Below, one piece after another: positions 30,201 through 36,196 of a stretch of DNA of 36,196 nucleotides. The translations under genes were made by a program, and so were the position numbers. Origin of the DNA: Emmonsiellopsis sp. PD_33 (lineage: Eukaryota > Ascomycota > Eurotiomycetes > Onygenales > Ajellomycetaceae); assembly GCA_032988165.1 (NCBI GenBank), contig JANTQF010000353.1, positions 1 to 36,196 of the forward strand. The letters run 5' to 3'. Below the pieces are notes generated by a model. The model was not told the DNA's origin. It made no database searches and saw only the letters and a list, made by a program, of their open reading frames with translations. The first letter of the stretch is position 1. Each line of letters starts with the position of its first letter.

Positions 30201-32261
30201 ACTATGCGTCGAATTACATCCAGATGATGATCCAGCTGAGCGCGAATTGCCCCCAGTGACGTCCACTCGGCCTAGCTGCTGGATTGGGACGACTTTGAAG
30301 GGGGAACATGACGTTTCCCGTGCCCGCCAAAGAGAAGGACCTGAGACTTAATTCATGCAGGGATTTAATGCCAGGGCTGTCTTGAAGTAAATGTGCGGAA
30401 ATATTCCCTTGTGCTGTCCATGACTTCATGTGCTGCATTGCTCGATTTGGGGCATAATCTGAATCAGCATCTCGATCTCGAAAGGTCGCCTCGAAGTCTG
30501 GGACTGGGATCGCCCAACCAAGGAATTACGATGGATGAACTTTGTCCCACCCGCTGGCCACCTGACACGCCACAGTTCTGACGCCAGCGCGCCAGAGTCG
30601 AACCCTTTGGTGGGGTTCCGTCGTGATCGCCACGCACTGTGAGGATTTCGAGACACGAAGGAAGCGCCAGCAAATTCAACGATCATGAGAGCGCCAGTGG
30701 ACGATGAATTTATATGCCTCTTTCTTTGTGTTCTTCTGGAAATGGATGCCTGACCCAGACTTTCGGTACGTCCAGGTACACCCGACACTGTGCTTGCCTC
30801 CAAAGGCAAATTCCTCCCTTACGGGCTTCAAAAGGCAGAATAAACTCAAGTTCCTGTGAGCGCTTTATGAGATGGCATCACAGTAAAAATCAAGCTGACC
30901 CACATGCACGCTGATGAACAACAAAGTTCGGCCGCTGACCGAGCTGCTTCCGCTTATCCAGCTTGGCAAAATTCAGGTTGTTGAGAATCAAAAAACCACA
31001 GCATATCATACACACTGAATATTAAACCATTTGGAAGAAAGATAAAATTGATAGCACCGTTGTGGACACTGGGTAAGGCTGCAGGGACACATCGACAGTT
31101 CCAGTATGCTATTTGAAGCAAAACCGCGACGGAGGACCGCCATACAATGTCGATTATCAGCTACCGTCGGCCGATTCTCAAAATTACTGTTCAAGACAAG
31201 AGCGGTAGTTTTATTGGTCCATCCGATGGCCGAAGAAAAATACCTGTATTATTACTCTCGGCTCTCGGCATTTTGGCCTGGAATGCCCAGAGAACTCGCA
31301 CAAGAAACTTCCCCCAAGCAAGCTCAGGCCTGCATCAGAATACATAACTAGTCTAGGTTCGAATTTGCCAGAAGACAAACTGTTTTTAAATTCTGATTGC
31401 GCATGCCACATCATATTCATGTGAAAGCTAACTCCGACGATTGAGCCGTTCGCAGTGCCCACTGGTCTCCAGGTCATGAGAACGACTCCGTTTCCCTCCG
31501 GACCACAAGTTCGGCAACGAGGCACACTAATAAAGCGTAATTATTTCCCGTGTTAGCGGTTGGGCGGACCACTAACCAATTGGAGTAAGCGGCTACAGGG
31601 GAAGGTGTGGGATTTTCGGTGTTTTCCATGTGGAGTTTGACCCCATTGTCAGCTTGATGATTGGCAGTCCAACGCCGGTTGACTTTTTTGCTGGCATTCC
31701 AGGAAATTTCTGGCCCACGCCGAACAAGTTTTAGCGTCGGACCGTTTCCATGCAGCGGCACTTCGCTGCCATTTTAGCATGGAGTCATTACGAGCTTGAC
31801 GTTTTACAGCATGGCTCCGAATTTTGGCCTCCAGTTCCCCTCGTCAACTAACTCCAATCTCCAGGGCAAGATCCCCACAGCCCACCCGCTGAAACCCCAA
31901 GCCCCATCTGGGGGAGGCAAGAATGGCGAATTCCAAACCTGGCCTTTGTGGTCTCGTGCGAAAAATGGCCGCGAATGATTCATCAGCTACATATAGCTCG
32001 GTTGGTCTCCCCGCCGATGCTTCCCCCCTCCCTCTATTTTGCTTTGCTTCTATTTTGAACAAAATTTTATGATAGACCCTCTCTACTCCTGGTGTTTTCT
32101 TTTTTTTTTTTCGGGGCCTCTTTTCAGACTTGTTCTGTATCATCTGCAATTGTGTATAATTATTGCCCTCTTTCTGACATCTTTTGGAACTTTTGCTACT
32201 TTTGAACTCCCATACCTCCCAGACGAGCGGCGATCAATACTATTGGCCCAATTGATTCATC
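27269..32261. promoter_or_regulatory. 5-kb region without a supported gene, upstream of the Zn2Cys6 factor
   Basis: Many short frames occur but none shows a domain, codon pattern or splice context that I can defend. The region contains a 9-nt direct repeat (27608-27616 and 27619-27627), a pyrimidine-rich block that looks like a fungal transcription start zone (about 28000-28210), a 23-nt palindrome with inverted CCTCGG (28395-28417), an AT-rich patch (about 28620-28700), and further pyrimidine tracts just before the transcription factor (32085-32130). It may be a long regulatory region, a long 5' leader with introns, or carry non-coding transcripts. Confidence 0.45.
28395..28417. promoter_or_regulatory. 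23-nt palindrome with inverted CCTCGG sites
   Basis: Eight-base perfect arms CCTCGGGG and CCCCGAGG flank a 7-nt spacer TTCTAAT. CCTCGG is the core reported for FarA/FarB-type factors in Aspergillus. A third copy (CCGAGG) lies at 28503-28508. The position is about 3.8 kb upstream of a FarA/FarB-like gene. Function is inferred. Confidence 0.4.
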
Positions 32262-35092
32262 ATGGTTTCCGCCGAAGCAACAGAGACGCAGCCGCAAAAT
32301 AAACGCAAAGCGGCTGCTGCGGGTATTCAAAACTCAGCTCGCCAGGTAAAAAGGCGAGCGTCGAAGGCGTGTTGTTGCTGCAGAGCTCGCAAGGTTCGGT
32401 GTGATGTCGTGGAAAACGGTTCTCCCTGCACAAACTGCAGATTAGATGAAGTGAAGTGTGTGGTTACGGAGAGCAAGCGCAGAAAGTCAGTTACCACCAA
32501 TCCTTCAGACATTATGCCAAGTACTGTATGTATATAGGCGAATGCTAATGGAGGCAACATTTCAGGAAGTCGAGAGTTGAGGGTGAAGTTTCGAATGCCT
32601 CACCAACACAATCTATTGAGACACCAGACGATTCCATATTTCCATTTTCGAGCAAAGACGACATCAGTGCGGCCATTCCTGACCCCTTGGCTCCGTTGTC
32701 TCCGTCTCAAATTTCGGTGGACTTGGATCACAGTCACCATGTTCCTCACTTACTCTGTGAGTAATTTTTATATTTCATGCGGCTAATAATATCCTCATTG
32801 CTAATATACCACCTAGACCAAACTCAAGGTAGCCGAATAAATCATGAAGATCGACAGCGGAGGATGTCGAGTCTCTCCGCCCTTCCCCCAACGTTCCCTT
32901 TCAATTGCGGCCTGACCTCAACGGTCCAACAGTTACTTGGCACCGATATTGGGCAACCTGTTTCTCCTCAGCTCCCACAGCGGCCGAAGGGGTGGCTGCC
33001 AGACTTTATTCGCCCTCTCCCCGCCAAATTCCAGTCAGACGATATTGCATATTTGGAAGCCAAGGGGGCTTTGACCATACCATACCCAGAACTTCGAAAC
33101 GAGCTCCTCAAGAGTTATGTGCAATATGTTCATCCATACATGCCATTATTGGAGCTGGATGCTTTCCTGCGGACCATTGTACGAAATGATAGTTCCCGCC
33201 GGATGAGTCTTCTTCTATTCCAAGCAGTCATGTTCGCAGGAACCGCTTTCATTTCGATGAAGCATCTTAACGCAGCAGGATATGAGTCGCGGAAGGATGC
33301 TCGAAAAGCCTTCTTCCAGAGAGCTAGACTCTTGTACGATTTTGACTACGAAGTGGACCGGATATCCTTGGTTCAATCCCTTCTGTTAATGACCCACTGG
33401 TATGAGATGCCTGACGACCAAAAGGATACATGGCATTGGATGGGCGTCAGTTTATCACTGGCACATACGATTGGACTGCATCGGGACCCGTCGACGTCCT
33501 GCATGGATCGCAGGCGGCAGAGACTCTGGAAACGGGTTTGGTGGAGTACTTACACTAGGGATCGCCTTATTGCCTTGGGAATGCGACGGCCTACACGTAT
33601 AAAGGACGAAGACTGCGACGTTCCCATGCTTACATTGGACGACTTTGATATCCAGCAGATGTCTCCGGAGGCCCTCCAGATTATCGGAGAATGCGAATTG
33701 GCCCATAATCTTAACCATCAAAGACAACTTGCGATCATGTTCATCGAAAAATCGAAGCTCTGCCTCTGTATAAGCCATGTTCTTTGTGCGCAGTACTCTG
33801 TTCTCAGTCACAAGTTTGGAGGGACAACGGAAACTACGATGATGCTAGTGCCGAAGAAATCATCAACAGGAACCTGTGAGGTCCGCAAATGCGACCAGGA
33901 GCTGGAATCTTGGCTGGCTGGTCTCCCTGAAGCAGCCCAGTATCAGACTCCATCGTCGACAAGCTTGTCCAATGGCGAAGAAGTGCTGCACATTCATCGG
34001 GCATTGCTCAAGATGATATATCTTACAACTTCCAGCGCCTTGCATCGTCCACAGGTTCTACCCGCCAGCCCATTCCCTACAGTCGAAGCCGAACTGCAGG
34101 ATATATCGCGCAACAAAGTCCGGCGTGCAGCAGTTGAAATCACAACAATTGCTCAGCACCTGCACACTCTTGATTTAACGCGCTACCTTCCAACCACCGG
34201 CGTCACAGTCCTTCTACCTGCAGTCATCATCCATCTCCTCGATATCAAATCAAACGACCCGAATATCCGAACTGCGAGCTTACACCGCTTCTACCAGTGC
34301 ATGCAGATTTTACAAAGACTTAGAGAAATCTACGCTTCTGCCGACTTCGCGACATCATTCCTCGAAGCAGCCATCCGAAAGGCTGGGATTCAGATATCTG
34401 CGCAGGTTCCACAGGAGCAGCCAATTCGACCAAGCTCACTCCATATGTCTACCAATCGTTCCAATGCCTTGACCCCGCCCCCTGATGGCTTGACGGACAA
34501 GATTCCAGATTTCACTTATCCCCCAGTTGCCCCAGGTATCACATTTACTCGTGACGAGAAGCCTGAGATCATTTATGCGTCAACCCCTCCCCATTCCGCT
34601 AGCAGCGAGAATGGCAGCACCAACAACGTCCGCCCCGATATATACCCGAACGAAGCCACACTGAACGGTTCCCGCGATGCCGATACGAGCCTTACGGAGT
34701 TTATGAATCTGGCCCACGATGCCGATATCAACCAGAATGACCTCGACGCCCTGATCAATTTCGATGATACCGGGGCAGACCCTTTCGCAGCGGAAGATAA
34801 TGTGGACGGGGTGGATTTCACAATCAATAGCATGTCGAATGATAACGGCAACAGGTTTAACCTGGATAACATGGATTGGATGCGGGATTTCACGACCGGG
34901 AATAATAAATCACAAGTGGATTCCAACATCGATATGAAACTTGCTCTTGCAGAAGGAGGATCGGATGGTCAGGGCGTGCATCACCCCTTGGAGACCGGGG
35001 GTGTCAGTCCCAAGGCGCCCGTCGATTCCGTGCCGTCACAACCGAATGCAATCACCATCCCTGCTGATGCCGATGGCGGAATCTCGGTCTGA
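32262..35092 (+). CDS. Zn(II)2Cys6 transcription factor, FarA/FarB (cutinase Ctf1) family
   Basis: There are three exons: 32262-32485, 32566-32756 and 32817-35092, giving 896 aa. Intron 1 (80 nt) uses GTCAGT and TTTCAG; intron 2 (60 nt) uses GTGAGT and ACCTAG. The zinc cluster is at residues 37-66, with Cys 37, 40, 47, 56, 59 and 66 in the spacing 2-6-8-2-6, within KACCCCRARKVRCDVV and PCTNCRLDEVKC. A basic linker ESKRRKKSR is rebuilt across intron 1. Residues about 215-470 form the fungal transcription factor domain (AVMFAGTAFISMKHL, then WHWMGVSLSLAHTIGLHRD and WKRVWWSTYTRDRLIALGM). The C-terminus is acidic, Asn/Asp-rich and probably activating. The zinc cluster and length best fit FarA/FarB/Ctf1 regulators of fatty-acid and cutin-monomer utilisation. 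I cannot tell FarA from FarB. No target genes lie beside it. Confidence 0.88.
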
Positions 35093-36196
35093 CGTTGTTT
35101 GTGCGCACAATGCAAGGGTATGGTTTTTTACACTTTTGTAATACATCTTCACGACCTGTTCTTATTGTTTTACTTTTTACTTTCTTTTTTCCTGCATGGG
35201 TTTGGCCGAGGGATGTTTGAGATTCGATATTAGATCTCGGCGTTGTATCCGGTGTCGGGGATATCCTGGCGTCTTTTTTGTCTCAAAAAATTTTTTTATT
35301 ATTTCCTCAACGACGCAATGATCCCTGGCATGGGTTATGAGGATTCCGTTCTGGTATATTTTTTGTTTCTACGTCATACAACTTTAACTCTGGATAGTGT
35401 TGTTATTATTACCCATGAATTAAAACACTTCCCATGAACTTTTTACCCCTCCAATCCATCCTGAAATCCTTTCTTTCCATGACAGTTTTCTGCAAAATAA
35501 TACGATTGATTTATTATTGACCCCTCAACTCACCGAGACAACCAAAAATGCTCCGAAATCTGGACCCCCCCGAAATACCTTTCTTCAACGTCCAGACAGC
35601 ACCACACTTTGGAGAAAGCCAACGATCCTTCCCTCATCCCCATCCCCATCCCCATCCCATACCCTATCGTTTCATCCTCCACAGAGTCCACACTACCCGG
35701 AGATCTGTGGCACCCCTATGATGCAAAAGAAAAAAACCCTCCTCGTACTCGTATCCGTCCTCGGCGCTCGCATCCAGCCGAAACCCACCCGCCCTTCTCA
35801 ACCCCGGTCCCCCCAGGCAGCTCCAAAAATAATGACGTATTAACGCCCTTTTTAAATTTTGCGCCAACCAGCCCTCCTCCATTAGTTAACGCACTAACAA
35901 GAGGTCCATGCTTCCTGCGTTATTTCGCAAGACCTGGAGACTGGAGTGATCCAGCCAATGATGGATTCACCAAGCTGCCAAGCTCCATAGCCTCGGTATG
36001 TTGTCTGCACGTCGATCGCTTGAAAAGTTCAAGCTGGACTGACCATCGACGGAGCTTGGAGCTAGGTTGGCAGGTTACAGTTCAACTGACCATCAGAATC
36101 AGTCAGCTGACTACACTAGGTGAGGTCAGTCAACTGACCTTCCTTAGTGTAATTTATATGGTCAGTTAACCTCTTATTAATACAAGCTATTACATG
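35093..36196. other. Right-edge region: 3' flank, unresolved frames and inverted repeats
   Basis: Starting after the transcription factor, the first 400 bp are AT-rich 3' flank. An ATG in good context (CCAAAAATG) at 35548 opens a 57-codon frame (His-Pro repeats from a CATCCC microsatellite, about 35635-35660). An overlapping frame of 186 codons runs 35609-36169. Neither has recognisable sequence, and the gene, if real, may continue past the window. Repeats fill 36036-36172. Confidence 0.4.
36036..36172. repeat. Cluster of GGTCAGT / ACTGACC repeats with hairpins
   Basis: Copies of GTCAGT or its complement occur at about 36038, 36085, 36100, 36124, 36133 and 36160. Residues 36113-36150 fold into a hairpin with 18-nt arms (14 matches, outer ACACTA/TAGTGT, inner AGGTCAGT/ACTGACCT) and a 2-nt loop. 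GTCAGCTGAC at 36102-36111 is a perfect palindrome. This resembles the subterminal repeat zone of a DNA transposon or MITE, but no second end is visible. Confidence 0.55.

Noticed and set aside
32486..32565. Alternative donor GTATGT at about 32526 for the first intron of the Zn2Cys6 gene
   Set aside because: Using it puts the next exon in a frame with an immediate stop; GTCAGT at 32486 restores the basic linker and the full frame.

Overview
The window looks like a gene-dense stretch of a filamentous ascomycete nuclear genome, most likely class Eurotiomycetes (Onygenales or Eurotiales). The grounds are short introns (about 52-92 nt) with GTRNGT donors, CTRAC-type branch points and YAG acceptors; 5' pyrimidine tracts; and proteins that read like Aspergillus/Onygenales families (Vip1, Sip5, a Zn2Cys6 factor of the FarA/FarB/Ctf1 group, fungal dynamin-like GTPase, ZIFL-type MFS). 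There are no rRNA genes, convincing tRNAs, CRISPR arrays or intact transposons. All gene models were built by hand from splice signals and reading frame; none was checked by database search.

Layout, left to right. 330-794 (-): small low-complexity protein. 1603-2480 (-): vip1, an RRM protein, 2 exons. 3188-4332 (-): Ser-rich coiled-coil protein, 3 exons. 6120-8643 (-): sip5, 2 exons. 9454-11199 (+): nucleolar RRM / acidic-serine protein (NOL8/'SRP40'-like), divergent from sip5. 11654-13016 (-): membrane protein(s) made of two duplicated two-TM modules. 13514-14315 (+): Cys-rich type I membrane protein of unknown function, 4 exons. 15927-17778 (+): MFS transporter, 4 exons. 18809-21547 (+): long coiled-coil protein, possibly spindle-pole-body associated. 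22281-23830 (-): FAD-dependent monooxygenase, 3 exons. 24896-27268 (+): dynamin-like GTPase, 4 exons. 27269-32261: about 5 kb without a convincing gene. 32262-35092 (+): Zn2Cys6 transcription factor, 3 exons. 35093-36196: non-coding or unresolved, ending in a cluster of GGTCAGT/ACTGACC repeats.

The genes are mostly unrelated housekeeping or regulatory genes, and I see no biosynthetic cluster. The points most worth a second look are: the duplicated membrane modules, whose splicing decides between one fused gene and two overlapping genes; a 23-nt perfect-arm palindrome carrying inverted CCTCGG (the reported FarA/FarB core) in the long region upstream of the FarA/FarB-like factor; the inverted-repeat cluster at the right edge; a four-codon uORF whose stop overlaps the start codon of the nucleolar RRM gene; and RTCACGTG sites upstream of four genes.
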